The translations under genes were made by a program, and so were the position numbers. The notes under the pieces were generated by a model that saw nothing but the letters and a program-made list of their open reading frames with translations, ran no database searches and was not told where the DNA came from. Positions 1-12,137 of a DNA stretch of 64,000 bases are shown piece after piece. This DNA comes from Arthrinium phaeospermum (taxonomy: Eukaryota; Ascomycota; Sordariomycetes; Amphisphaeriales; Apiosporaceae), in contig QYRS01000003.1 of the NCBI GenBank assembly GCA_006503535.1, positions 3,038,001 through 3,102,000 on the forward strand, written 5' to 3'. The number at the start of each line of letters is the position of its first letter. Within the stretch, counting starts at the first letter, position 1.

Positions 1-186
1 GGAACGAAAAGCTGCATAACGTTAACAGCCACGCAAGCAAGAGAGCCCAGTAAACAGACACGATGCATGGGAGTTCTTGGATTGTAACACGTTTGTTCCT
101 GCACAACAAAAATGTTCTTTGTACGCTAGCCTCTGAAACAGTGAAATCGCCAGCATGGACTTATTACATCGTAACAACGCACCACT

Positions 187-3100
187 CTACACATCCTTCA
201 TGATCTCATCAGGCTCCTCACAGTCACTATAAACAGGACACCCCTCTAGATACCCCAAGCCATGCTCCTTGAGCAGCATGTAGGCCATCTCCGCAGCCTT
301 AGTCTGGACCTCCTCCTTCTTGAGCCCGCCATCCACGTCCACCAGCAGCCTGTCCCCGACGTAGACTTTGCACGAGTAGGGGAGTGGACCGACTGCGTCC
401 GGATCCACACGCACTTTGTACCGCACCTTCTTGTCCCCGGCGATCTCGCCGAGTTGGTTCTTGGGGTGCCGCACGTCGACCTTGTCGCGGAGGAAGCGTT
501 GGAGGTAGGGAATGATGCCCGCGCGCTCGGCGAGAGCGTGGCAGGCCTTCATGTCGCCTGTGTCGAGCCAAACGGCGCCCATGACGCTCTCAAACATGTC
601 GGAGAAGAACTTGGGCGTGCTGAGGTGGGCCAGGAGGGTCCAGGGGTACGTCGGGGCCCGGTCGAGGGCGTCGCGGATGGCGCCGCGTTGCTGGCTGTGC
701 CGATCCTCGACGGCGACCTGCAGGAGCGCGATCTCGCGCGAGTTGAAGCGCATGAACTTCCAGAAGGGCTCCTGAACCGTCACCTCGACGGGCACGTCGT
801 CGAAGAGCCTGCTCTCCTTGCGGGGGACCGTCCACTCCATGGCAACGAAGCCGAGGAGATCTGCGTTGACGGACCCCGTGCGGAGGAGGTGCATGTCCTG
901 CTCCGATAGGTCATTGCCCCACAGCTCGGTGACGACGACGTAGTCCAGGATGGCGTCCCCAAGGAACTCGAGGCGCTCCATGCTCGTCTCGGTCGAGGCT
1001 CCCACGCAGTACGAGGCGTGGGTAATGGCTGCGAGCAGGAGGCTCTTGTTGGTAAACGTGTGGCCGATGAGCGTCTCCAAGGGCTCGAGGAATGGAGGTA
1101 GCGCCGGGTTGTCGGGGATCTGCTGGCAGAGCATGAGGCGACTAGCCTCGAGGTCCAGCCAGCCTATCTCCTCTACGAAGAGGCGGATGCAATCGAGAGT
1201 CTTTTCCAGCCCTCCGTCCAGGTATGATACCCATATCAAGGCTTCGACGACGTCGGCTAGGGTCTTCGTGGACATCCTGCGCTTTCCACTCACTTCCTCG
1301 GTGGAGGAAAAGTCTTCTACGCATTGCGGCTGCCACTTCTTGCCCGTGAAAGCCTTGGTAAGGATATATTTGTCCAGCCCATGTTTGATGGCAGCGCGGT
1401 ACAAGCGCGAGTTGGAAACAATTAAATCCTTCTTCTTTGATAGGTAACCCTCGGGGTAATACGGGTCTATTTTATGGTTAGAGGATATTATGTTTAGTAC
1501 ACAACGAACGAACGGGTGTTAAAGAAGGCGTATGGAGGTGGGACGAAAAATGAATAGGAGTGACATACGGTGTGCCATAACATTGACAGCAGTCAAGAGT
1601 TTGAGGAGAGAGTCGCCCATAAACTCGAATTTCTCATAGCTGGTGGCCTCTCTAGCTTCCGGGGAGCTGATCGCGGTGATAATCCTGGAGTAGTCTTCGA
1701 TTTTGAGAGATTTCAGAGGTCCTGCGCAGAGCCTCTGGGCAACAAGATAAATCTCCAGTATATGCGTGATCGAAGGGATCAACGAGCCGAACTGCACGTT
1801 TGAGATGGAAGTTGTGTCGACTTTGCAGAAGGATAGAGGCCAGGCTGACCCGTAAGGTTTGACCGAAACAGCATCGCCAGTATCGGGGCTGGGGGGTATC
1901 ACGTGGAGGAAGTCGCGGCGTTTGGGCCACTTCTTCAGAGCCAACCAAGGTTCCTCGCCCGTGTAATCTTTCAACTGATACCTGTTCCTTTCTTTGACCA
2001 GGTCCTCGCATGGCCTAGATGGCAAGAACCTGTCGTAGAAGTATGGAGCATCGTTGATGTTGATTCTCACTAGGTAAGGGAACCCGCCATCGGCTGAAAG
2101 AGACATGTCCTGTGTGAATTGATGCCGGCCGAGGTCGTTAATAGATACACTTCCTTGCTTCGACCTGAACTGAACGACATGTTGTCCGAAGTCCCTTGTC
2201 TTGAGGCGATAACCGTATGCCAGCTGGATTAAAGCTGTCGTTTGATCGTAATCGATATCACTGCTGTTAATCGCATAGGGTTTGTGAGACCGTACTGTCC
2301 ATGGCGTCGTGTCCCAGTAAATATTGAACTTGGGAATGCTTGGGATTTCCACAGGAAGTATGGCGTCGAACTCATTCAATACTTCGCCATCCGGACCCTT
2401 AATCCTCATAGGGTGACAGTATAATTGTGAGTCCGACCATGACTTCGCAATTTCCGGCCAAGGACTCCATAGATCGTTGACTTCGATGATTGATGCGCGC
2501 GGATCGACTCCCCGAAGAAGCTCATGATCCTTGAGCGGCATCAAATAGTCATTAACGAGTTGAGCTCTGTAAAGAGCGACATACGCCTGGAAAGCAGCGT
2601 CTTTGAAAGCATTGATCTCTGAGACCCATGCATTGGCACTCCGAACCCGACGCAACTCAGTGGGGAGTATTGGGGGCAGCACGACCGTGGCTCTTATCTG
2701 AGGCTGCCCTTTTGGCAGGTTTGTCTCTTCGCGAACATAGTATGGCCTTGTGTCGATATATTGCCGAGAACCCAGTACTGCACAGAAGTGCTCCAAATGT
2801 GGTTTGCCATCGTCGAAGTCGAGTTGCGCGCCCGTTGTCGGAATGAAAAACGGGGCAACATAGGCCTCTTCCTCAACTGCATGCTCTAAAGCATCAAGTC
2901 GTCTCAATTCACGCTGATCGTCTTCGTACTTCTTCTTCATATCTTCCTCAAGCCGCTGCCAGTCCATATGTCTTGCCGAGCCACCTTCCACGAGAATGAC
3001 TAGCTTGGACTCCCTCATCCTGGCTCTGCCCCGTCTTTGTATGAAAGATTTGAGGTCGGTGGGCTGGTCAAAGCAGACGACAAGATTGCACGCTGGCACA

Positions 3101-4860
3101 TCAATACCTTCTTCCAAGACATTGGTGGCTATCAGCAAGTCTAGATCCCCTGAACGGAATTTATCCAGTGCGAGGGAAGCTTCTTGGTTGAGTTCGCCGA
3201 CATCTCTCCGTTTGCCAGCATATCGCGACGAGCCAACCATGACACCGACCCGAAATCGACTGCCCAGTTCTGGATGTTTGGAGATCATGTGCATGAGAAC
3301 GTTGACTGTGCCAGTTTCCTTGACGAAGATGATGCCTAATGTATCCGCATCGCAGCCCATTAGTAGGTTGATGAGTGCCTGGAGTTTGAGAGACACATTC
3401 GTGTTTTCCGTAGATGACAACCCCGTATCGACTTGCCCAAAAAGCGTAGAGAGATAATGCTTCTCATTGAACTCCCAAGATGAATACAAGACCTTGTTAG
3501 TCTGGACAGAACCAACGAATTGGGCAAGAGCTGTCTTGATGAAGTAATCGGCGGCATAATGTCCAAGTTCACGGCAAATCTCTTCACTCCTTCTGCAGAA
3601 TGACCTCATCTGCCTGAAGACATAGGTATCGTTCTTGTCTAGCGCGTTGCACAGTTCTATGCGACTGCGCTCGGTATTCTCAGCCCTTTTGCGCACCACG
3701 AAGGGGTCTCGCCGGATGTCCAGCCCGTGGTATACACGGTGTAGGTTAGACATGAGAGCTGTGGGAGTGATATGACCTGAAGGTACTTGAGCTTCGAAGG
3801 GCTGGATGGAGAGAACCGGACGGTTGACCATAGATAGAAGCTCCGTTCTATGCCGTGATGGAGCCCTGCAGACAGCGTCCAGAGTTTCTTCAAGTTTCTC
3901 CAGGGCATCCTCGTCGGATCCTATGACGGGGCTTGCGGTGAGCCCGAGAATAAATGGTACGGGACGGCCGCTGGTTTTGTAGTCTCGGTATCGAGCCATG
4001 AGTCTTGCCCCCGCGCTTTTACCTGTGCAGTTATGCGCTATGTATCGTTAGCCACATACCAGTATGCATGGTAGGGATTGCAAATACCTTCGTCAAATAC
4101 CAGAAGCGTCAGGTTGCTCAGATGGACGAATGCGTGATAAACGGCATCGGTCAGGACTTGGTAAGTAGAGACTACTACATTGACATTCTGTAAAAAGGCA
4201 TTCCATATTGATGGATCCGACCAAGCATCGACATTGTCATTGCCAGTAAGCACCTTGACTTGGGCGCTAGGAATTTGTGACTGGATGGTGCCATACTGCT
4301 GTTCACAGAGGGCGATCGTGGGGGCCAAGAACCATATAATCTGTGCAATGGAGTCAGTTACTCACGAGTTATTCATTGGGAAAGTCTATGTTCAATAATA
4401 CCTTGCCAGGTGGCGTGCGTTCGAGCTCTGCTTGGATTCGAAGCACAGCCCTGGAGAGTTATCATCAGGTGCGTGCTCGTACGACACGGAAGTAACTATC
4501 TGGTCCGTGATGGGGTGTATGTTCTTACACTTGTGTCTTCCCACTTCCTGTATCCATCTGTACATATCTGGTGAGTAAAGACAGAACGGCTACTGGCGTT
4601 TCATGCGTACTTACAGCAACAATGATATTCTGCTTCAGACTCTCCTCCAGCATCTCCAGCTGGTAAGCCCTAGCATGCAGGCTGGTAGCCTTATTTGCTT
4701 CGGCCTTCTCGGACTGAGATGATGGGGCAATGTCGATTTCCTCCATTACTTGGGGATCTAAATCGATCTCGTCTCCAAGCGGTAGGCAGTCTTCCAGATC
4801 CTCTATATCGAGATACTCCCCCGAGCTTGAATCGGAAAGGTAACCCGGGCCGCTGTCCAT
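187..4860 (-). CDS. dcl2: Dicer-like protein 2 (RNA interference ribonuclease)
   Basis: Cuts double-stranded RNA into small interfering RNAs for quelling and antiviral RNAi. Exons read as complement(187..1466, 1569..4037, 4088..4340, 4402..4450, 4529..4557, 4615..4860), giving 1441 aa, the usual size for fungal Dicers. Walker A MDTGSGKTQ is near residue 83 and the DEAH box, split by an intron, near 191-194. Helicase C motifs LLIATNVLEEGIDVP and QRRGRAR lie near 493-532, followed by the Dicer dimerisation region. RNase IIIa has YEKFEFMGDSLLKLL (about 993) and ADVVEAL; RNase IIIb has MERLEFLGDAILD (about 1180) and SDMFESVMGAVW, so the acidic catalytic residues are present in both. A dsRNA-binding-like region ends the protein (about 1346-1426). 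I see no PAZ domain, as is common in fungal Dicers. The phrase ARAYQLEMLEESLKQNIIVA points to the DCL2 rather than the DCL1 branch. Start chosen at MDSGPGYLSDSSSGEYLDIE; an in-frame upstream ATG (4995) is less likely. Divergent from the RCC1 gene. Confidence 0.93.
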
Positions 4861-5367
4861 CGTCGTGAGAAGCAAGACAGATGGCGAGAGTGAATAGCAA
4901 TACCACAAAAGAGTACTAGCGATTAGGTTGAAGCCGGCAGGTCCAGATGCAGTGTTTGGGGCATCGTTGAAAACCAAGAAAACAGAACGCACCAAGGAGG
5001 GATCTTCTTATAGGCCAGCCTGACTCCTCACTTGCCGGATTTCCAAAGGTCGACGACGGGCTGATCGATGCAGGAGGCCCGCCACTTGGCAGAAGCTGGT
5101 AGAACAAGACTACCTTTGCGCGGCCATGCAAAGTTTCATTCGAATTGCGAATGTTGGAAATGGTTGGCCAGGCAGTTGGTTGCCTTGATGGGCTCGAGTA
5201 TTAGAGGTCGTCAGTCAAAGCAATGTGAGGTTGAGAGGTCCGTATTGCTGGAAGTAACTTGGCAAGGTTGGTAACGAGCCACGATAATTGGCCAGTATGC
5301 TCCTGCCTGCCTGCCTACTTACACACAACATTATCATCCCATCTCCAATATCAAGCCCACAGACATC
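4861..5367. promoter_or_regulatory. Divergent intergenic region, dcl2 / RCC1-like gene
   Basis: About 0.5 kb between two diverging start codons, so it should hold both promoters. I recognise no specific operator. Open frames here are short and unconvincing. Confidence 0.5.
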
Positions 5368-6531
5368 ATGAAAAGCATGGAACTGTATGCAACAGGCAAC
5401 AATGCCTGGAACCAGTTGGCTTTCGAAAAGGCAGAGGATACTGCGAATGAGCCAATTGATCTCAACAGCTTCCAGCTCGTTCTGAGGGACCCTGTCATCG
5501 AACGGCCTCATGCATCATTAGCCTGTACATTAGGTAGGCCTCCCGCAAGCTGCACTGACGACGAGAACTACATGACCCGGGCATGTCGACTGACCAAAAA
5601 CTTACAAATCATGCAGTGAACACATCCAACGGGATTCGGACAGCTGGCTTCCCTGAGGATTGGATGCAATCGCCAATTCTGAAGGACCAAATACTTGCGT
5701 CCTTGGCCGCCGTCGCTGGCAACGGAGCAATTGCAGGTGGGCACACCACACCACACACCACCATATAGACTCCACCCAGCCACCCCTACCTAGTAGGCTA
5801 ACACCGAATACCAACAGTATACGATGGCGAGGCCGTGAAACAATACCAATCGGTTTTACATTTCCAACAAGGAAAGACTCAAAGAATCTTCACATCTCTG
5901 CGAGATGTCTCCCAGCTAGTAGCATACGAGACCGGCTTTGCCGCGCTGTCTACCACAGGCCAAGTATGGACTTGGGGTGACGGGCGCTATGAGGCTTGCA
6001 TCTCCAGGGAGGTATCAGATACCAGGTGAGATGCACGCCCATACTATTGCCGTACTCTCTAGAAGAACTCGGGAACTAACCGAGTTTCCTTGTTATTTTA
6101 GCCCGGCAGAGGAACCAGCAACAGTATCAGAGCTCGAGGACTTGCCCACAGGGAAGGTCAAGAAGCTGGCTGCCGCTGGCTACCTCTTAATGGCGTTGAC
6201 AGAGGGCAACGATTTATATGCTTGGGGCGGCCATCCTGGTTTGCCTGGCTTTCTAGACGACATCTCTGCCAGTCCGTCACCGGTTGTGATTGAAGATCAT
6301 GATATCGCCGATTGCGCCATCGGACAATCTCACGCTGTGGTCCTTGCAATGAGCGGCGAGGTTTACGCTGCTGGAGCGAACGCAAATGGCCAGCTGGGTA
6401 TTACTACAGAAACAGACAGCCCATGGTCAAGAGTACCCTTTTCGCCCGGGCCCGACGGAACCATCATATCTGTAGCCTGCGGCCCACGTAATTCGTTCAT
6501 GATCGTGCAAAAAACTTCTCATCACACGTAG
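5368..6531 (+). CDS. RCC1-repeat (beta-propeller) protein
   Basis: Exons 5368..5533, 5617..5736, 5818..6025, 6102..6531 give 307 aa, and the frame closes at every junction. RCC1-type blade signatures are visible: MELYATGNNAWNQL at the N-terminus, TTGQVWTWGDGRYE in the middle, and EGNDLYAWGG and SGEVYAAGANANGQLG in the C-terminal exon, each with the G-x-hydrophobic-x-x-W/A-G pattern of an outer blade strand. Such proteins are propeller scaffolds or exchange factors; true RCC1 has seven blades and about 400+ residues. This one shows about four clear signatures and is shorter, resembling small fungal RCC1/ATS1-like proteins rather than the Ran exchange factor. The specific partner is unknown. 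An alternative start is the methionine at 5377. Its 3' end is only about 85 bp from the converging proteasome gene. Confidence 0.8.
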
Positions 6532-6615
6532 CAACATTCATCTCTTGACCCTCTATGTTGTTCTATTATACATGCGAGTGTCGTCGTTAGCCGCAAGCTG
6601 AAGGAGGATGGAAGA

Positions 6616-7742
6616 TTACAGATTCGTCAAGTAATCCTCGATCTCCTGGGGTGTCAACTTCCGGAATCGAGGGCCAGTTGCACCCTCAACACCCTCAACA
6701 CCGAGGAGGTGGTCTGCCGGCGGGCCGACGATACCTAATAACTGTTAGTATATAGAAGCTCAGGTAACCACAACAATTCGTTCGAGTCCGACTTACCAAT
6801 CTCGATGGTCTCGCCGTTCATTTCTCCCTCAATGGTCTCTTTCAGAGTAAGCAGGGCGATGTGAACAGCATCCTCGAGCTCCAGGCCTTCTGTGTATCGC
6901 TTCTCCAGGAACGTCTTGGCTGAGGTTGCGCTCTTGCCGATGGCTGTCGCCTTCCAAGGGAAGTAGCTTCCAGACGGGTCGACCTGGTAAAGCATAGGAC
7001 CACCCTTAAGAGTTCCACCGGTCTTTCCAGTCTTCTTCTTCTCGCCGTCCATATCCTCCGATTCACCCTCAACCTCCTTCTGCTCGTCCGGGAGAATACC
7101 CTCGTCCCAGCCAGCAATGAGCAGACTGACACCGTAGGGGCGAACACCACCAGACTGGGTAGCTTCCTGCATCACTCGGGCGACATCCTGTACTAATATC
7201 CGGGTCGGGGGGTACTCGTTGTAGACTCGCTTGTAGTTTGTGTGGGAGACCTTCCGTGCCTTGTCGACCAGGACTCTGTAATCCGGACCCATGCCGGAGT
7301 AGACCATGCCGATGTTGGGTGTGATGAGACTGATCTTGGACAGCGATGCCGGGTCGGCGAGGGGCGAAGACGACTTCTTCTCGGTCGCTAGGACAATTCC
7401 GTTTGTGGCTGACGAATTGTAAGCATAGATGCCCATGGACATCTAGTCATGGCTGTATAAACCAGAGGACGGCAATCTTACCTTTGATGCCAAGAGCAGT
7501 GACACCTTGGTTAACGGCATTGAGTGCATACTCTAAAGAACATGCTGGTTAGCAACTACCCGCTGGTATCTCCATGCCCGGGACAGCTCGAGCTTGAGCT
7601 GTCGTTGTGATGGTGACGTACCGATCTGGACCAGCTTCCCACTATCAACCAAAGTCAGTGATGATTCCCAAGTGGAGCTAGCTGTCCTGGCAGCTTACCT
7701 TGGGGAGAAGGTGGTCAGAGAGAAAGAGTATCGATCCGCCAT
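6616..7742 (-). CDS. PRE8: 20S proteasome subunit alpha type-2
   Basis: Structural alpha-ring subunit of the 20S proteasome in nucleus and cytosol. Exons complement(6616..6734, 6797..7408, 7482..7532, 7622..7641, 7699..7742) give 281 aa. The protein opens [20 protein letters not shown], the alpha-subunit N-terminal signature, and continues [20 protein letters not shown] and [15 protein letters not shown], diagnostic of alpha-2. Residues [19 protein letters not shown] and [20 protein letters not shown] follow. The C-terminus ends [18 protein letters not shown] and is longer than the roughly 250-residue yeast subunit. A charged Glu/Lys-rich insertion lies at about 7021-7098. The second exon is only 20 nt. 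Introns carry good branch sites (TACTAAC near 6750). Confidence 0.96.
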
Positions 7743-8786
7743 GGCTTCGACAGACTGCTGATGTTGGCGACGTCGTATGTAATGGGAAACCTTGAGTACA
7801 GATGTTGACGTCGTTGGTTGTGGGGGATTAAAGAAGGCAAGGCAAGGCTGGCGGGCGGTGGGTTGTTTGGGGAGGGAGCTTCACCAACCAGGCACCGTGG
7901 AGTTTGCGCGTTCGAGAGCTTCCTTACACCTGGACCTTCAGCCTGGCCAGCTACGCTACAGGGTAGGTACCTACTATGGATTAGGTGGGCGGGTGCCAGG
8001 CAAGGTGGGAGCTGAAGCGGGCGATTTGAGGCAGGGTCCAAGCTCCTCCAACCCGCGAGCCGCCCAACCAAGTGCCAAGTGCCTCACTTCGTCCCCCACC
8101 CCGGCGCTTGCTAAGTTCCGTGCCGACATAAGTAAAGGGTGGTGAAGTGCCAATTGGTTTGATGGTGGGACTTTCTTCTCCTTGTCCTGGCAACCCTCGA
8201 AATTTCTTCCGCAGCATGAAATGCCATTTCTTCAAGAGGACAGTTCCAAAATGATCCCCTAAGCCAGATTCACAACCGCGACTCTATAAGCTATAGAAAA
8301 ACGCGGACGGTTTCAGCACAGGCGGCCATGACAGCCGGAGTTGTGGCATCACTTGCAGCGTTTGGCCAATGAGAAGCTGGCATCCTAGGCTGATGACCAA
8401 TTCTTGTCCACCTCCGTTTGGAGACCATTCTGACTTCCTGCCACCTATTTCCTCATCCCACCATTCCCGAGATCTGGACAACAGGAACCCCTAGCCCAAC
8501 GATTATCTGCCTGTTCGCAAGGCTTGCAAACACTTCGCATGCTTCCAAAGCTGAGTCATCACAATAATATGATGCATTTCTTATAGGTTTCCTTACAAAG
8601 CCGCTTTATTAGCAGCCTGTTTCTCTTTGTGTATTACTGAACAACCTTACGAACCCGAGAGGAAAACCGCCTTTGTCTTCCTTTTCGCCGCAGAAACAGG
8701 GAGCTGAGTCACAGGTTTATACACTCTACCAACCACCAAAATCGCATTATCTGGCTCGTGCCGATTCAAAGGTGGTATCGTGAGCA
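7743..8786. promoter_or_regulatory. Divergent intergenic region, PRE8 / RING-CH gene
   Basis: About 1 kb between diverging starts. Two CCAAT pentamers lie on the + strand at 8366-8370 and 8397-8401, roughly 390-420 bp upstream of the RING-CH start; they are candidate sites for the CCAAT-binding complex but such pentamers are common. No coding sequence is supported. Confidence 0.4.
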
Positions 8787-9760
8787 ATGGATTCGTTTAC
8801 TGGAGAGGCCAACGGCCCTGACACTGCCAACCCTGGCAATGACGCACATGCGCAAGGAGATCACATCGACCCAGAAAATCATCCTCACGCCCGGCAGTGC
8901 CGCATTTGTCTTGAAGATGTATTGCCACGGTATGAGCGAGGCATTGGTCAACTCTTGGGGAACCGTCCCCCGAGAAGAATCTATTACAGCGAGGATAGTG
9001 GGTACCTGATAACCCCCTGCATGTGCAAAGGCGGTTCGAAATATGTCCACGAAGGCTGTCTGCAGGGATGGAGATACAGCATGGCTGGCACAGACAATCA
9101 GTTTCAGTGCCCGACTTGCAAGTACCGGTATCAACTGGAAAGGATGACGTGGGCGAAGAGGCTTCGAAGCCCGATACTGGCATTTGCACTCGCCGTCATA
9201 ATCGTCATTCTCAGTATCTTCTTACTTGGCTTCGTCGCGGACCCTATCATCAGTCTGTGGCTGGACCCTGTGGCAACCGTTGGAGAAGGCATTGGCTTTT
9301 TCGACTCGGATGACGATGGTGAATTCCCACTGGGAGACTTCGACGAGGAAGGATGGTCGGTTCACTTCGTCAAGGGAATGTTTTCACTCGGCTTGCTTGG
9401 CTTTGTGAAGGCGTTCTTCGCCATGGGTCCTTGGCAGTGGTGGAACTTGCGGACTTCAGGTGTTATCGGCGGTGCCCGACGCCGTGGAGGTACTGGGCGT
9501 GATCGAATGGAGAACATCAACCTGTACTTGGTGATGATCGGAGTAGTCACGTTTTTCTGGGTAAGCATGTACCACTGAGCACCTACCTTTTTGGGGATCT
9601 TTTACTAACTGTTGCTCTCTAGGCTGTTTGGAAAGGAACTCGAAAATGGACCCAACGCACATTGGACATGGCAAGTCAAAAAGTCCTGAATGTGCAGAAG
9701 GATGAGCAAGATGAGGAACAGCCCGAGGCTGAGAATCCAGACTCAAGGAAAGACCAGTAG
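8787..9760 (+). CDS. RING-CH (MARCH-type) membrane E3 ubiquitin ligase
   Basis: Predicted membrane-bound ubiquitin ligase. Exons 8787..9560 and 9623..9760 give 303 aa; the intron is 62 nt with an ACTAAC branch site. The RING-CH (C4HC3) zinc domain begins CRICLEDVL near residue 38 and ends CPTCKYRY near 112, with CMCKGGSKYVHEGC in between; the His in the fifth position and the W of LQGW are as expected for RING-CH. The loop between the first and second zinc pairs is long. Three hydrophobic segments follow: about SPILAFALAVIIVILSIFLL, a segment at VKGMFSLGLLGFVKAFF, and LYLVMIGVVTFFW running into the second exon. An Asp/Glu-rich loop (FDSDDDGEFPLGDFDEE) separates the first two. The tail is acidic. 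Such proteins usually act in ER, Golgi or vacuole membrane quality control; the substrate is unknown. Confidence 0.88.
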
Positions 9761-11085
9761 CTACTGAGTTATATTTCCTGTCCGATAACTTCGCAGTCAC
9801 TATACCAGCATTGTTTTTTTTGCTGCGGACCGCATTCTTTTGGTGATCAACGTGACTGTCTCATTCATGCACACTCTTAAGTTGCCACGAAGCTGCTCTT
9901 CCATATCGTGTCAACTAGTCTGTGTGCAGATATTGAGTGCCCTGTGACTGTCTTTTAGCCTAGGCGTCTTGTCTCTGCTTCTCCAGACTCGGTCCTTGGC
10001 CGTCGGTTGATGTAGCCTTATTGTCAGCAGCTCCTTGGAGTTTTGCTCTCATGACTTCAGCTTACTTCTTTACGGGAATCTCACTCCTTTACGGGCATGG
10101 GACAAGCTGAAGCCTGGCCAGATCGATACATGCATGTTCTGAAATTGTGGTTTTTACTCGGCAAAGCAAGCGACCCTTGCGATCTCTAGCACCCGTGGCT
10201 GTTGTAGCCACTTATCCATGAGTTGAATAAAATTACTTTCTCATAAGCTACCGACTGGAACTATCTGAAGCAATTATCTGTATGATTGAAGGGCTATGCG
10301 TATGCAAATGCATCAGCCAACGTTCTGGGGTCAGCCCACCGAAAGGGGCTAGAGCACGATCAGAGCCCAGCTCCAAAGCGGGTCGGTCACTCCTGCCGCT
10401 GTCAGTCGTGATTGGCAGAAGCTAATGACTGCTGCGAGGGAGGGTCCAGATCCCAAACTAACAGCCTGTTAATTAAATTATTCATACTCCGTACATTCGG
10501 GCTGATCACCCGCTGAAGTCTGCCGGAAACCTTTGCGATCTGCTTGTAAGAATCACCGTCCTGTCATCACTGCGGAAAAGACATAAAGTGATGGAGCTTC
10601 GCTGAAAGGCCCTGTCAAACTGCCTATTTTAACTTCCTTGGCCGCGATAGCTGCAGCACTGGTTTTGTATTTTGTCGGTCGCTCGAACCCCTTTGCCGCA
10701 TTTGCGCCTACGATCGCGCAGTTCCTCTCCAACGATCTGCCCGGCCGCTACACCATCCGGAAGCAAGCAGCATCGTCCAGTCCTTCCAGTCGTCGACGAA
10801 GTCAAGGGGGATACTATCGTTCCAACCAACGGACCTTCAACCAGGTCAATCCATCCGAGTCAATCGCATCCCCGATACACGTTACAGCAGCGCATCGTTG
10901 CGGCCAGCTTTCAATTGCGGGTTACCGTCTGATACGGGAAATTGCATGTCCGCTTGGCGCAAAGTCTCACACACGATCAAATAGAACAGTTGGCAAGTCG
11001 CCTCACAACTAGAAAAACACGAAATCTTTGTTACTCGATTCCTCCGCTCGTTGCCATTGAGACCTCCGGTCTCCTACGAATCGCA
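9761..11085. other. Intergenic, RING-CH gene to GT34 gene
   Basis: About 1.3 kb holding the RING-CH 3' region and the GT34 promoter and leader. The frame of the GT34 gene is open upstream as far as an ATG at 10942, but that extension has no recognisable sequence. No other gene supported. Confidence 0.5.
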
Positions 11086-12137
11086 ATGCACTTCGCATAC
11101 CCCCCGAGGAAAAGCTCGAATCCGCCCCCATTCCTGCCACGATCCTCGAGAATATCGACACTGCGACGGAACCGGATAAAGCTCGCTGCGATTGCGGGCT
11201 TGAGCATCATATTCCTCATCTGGCTCTTTTCCGGCGGCAAAACAAAACACAGTCCTCAGCGCATCATCACAGGAAACCCCCCGGTGGTAATCGTCACCGC
11301 GTTTGAGGAGAAGACCGTCGGGTCTGAATTCATAAGAAATGCCAAATCGAACAGGAGGGAATATGCCAAAATGCATGGTACGGAACAAGAGAAATCGCAA
11401 TATTTATGGCGCGAAAGATTACTGACATGGCACTACAGGCTACAAAACACACCTTGTGTCGGCCGGCGACTATGACCTGAACGGCTCACCTCTCTCCTGG
11501 GCAAAGGTGCCAGCTATGAGACACGCCATGGCCAAGTACCCCAACGCAAGGTTCTTCTGGTACTTGGACCAGAACTCGTTGATCATGAATCCTTCTCTGA
11601 AGGTCGAAGACTATGTGATGAGTGCCCGCAAGCTGGAGTCCAACATGATCAAGGACCTGCCAGTCGTACCTCCGGACAGTATCATCAAGACCTTCTCTCA
11701 TTTGAAGGGGGACGATGTTTCGTTTGTGCTCACCCAGGACAAGGAAGGACTATCATCCGGTAGCTTCATAATACGCAATGGTGACTGGGCCGAGTTCTTC
11801 TTGGATACGTGGTTTGACCCATTGTACCGAAGCTATAACTTCCAGAAAGCTGAGACCCATGCCTTGGTAAGCCCCTTTTTCTCGATATTGCCAAGGCTTG
11901 TCGCTTACGTGCAAATAGGAACATATTGTGCAGTGGCACCCCACTATACTGTCTAAGCTTGCTATTGTGCCTCAGCGATTGATCAACGCTTATAGCAAGG
12001 GCCAAGGCGACCTGTACAAGGAGGACGACATTGTCGTGCGCTTTCCTGGATGCCTCTTTGGTTCGAACCCGAGCGAGTGCGAGGAAGAGGCGAAGAAGTT
12101 CTTGCCTAGATGGCAAAAGGCATTTGGACTTTCTTAA
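11086..12137 (+). CDS. GT34 family glycosyltransferase (alpha-1,6-mannosyltransferase complex subunit, MNN10/MNN11-like)
   Basis: Type II Golgi membrane protein of the GMA12/MNN10 family, which elongates the N-glycan outer chain in the mannan polymerase complex. Exons 11086..11377, 11439..11866, 11919..12137 give 312 aa. A short basic cytosolic tail is followed by a membrane anchor LAAIAGLSIIFLIWLFSGG (about residues 36-54), then the luminal domain beginning NPPVVIVTAFEE. Family landmarks: HGYKTHLVSAGDYD, WAKVPAMRHAMAKYPNARFF, YLDQNSLIMNP, SSGSFIIRNGDWAEFFLD and an EHIVQWHP acceptor-side motif. The usual DxD-like metal motif reads LDQN here, as I recall for the MNN11-type subunit, so this may be the non-MNN10 partner. 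Start chosen because it gives a compact tail before the anchor. Confidence 0.87.

Noticed and set aside
262..909. 215-codon plus-strand frame over the dcl2 RNase IIIb exon
   Set aside because: Antisense shadow; the minus strand encodes a clear RNase III domain.
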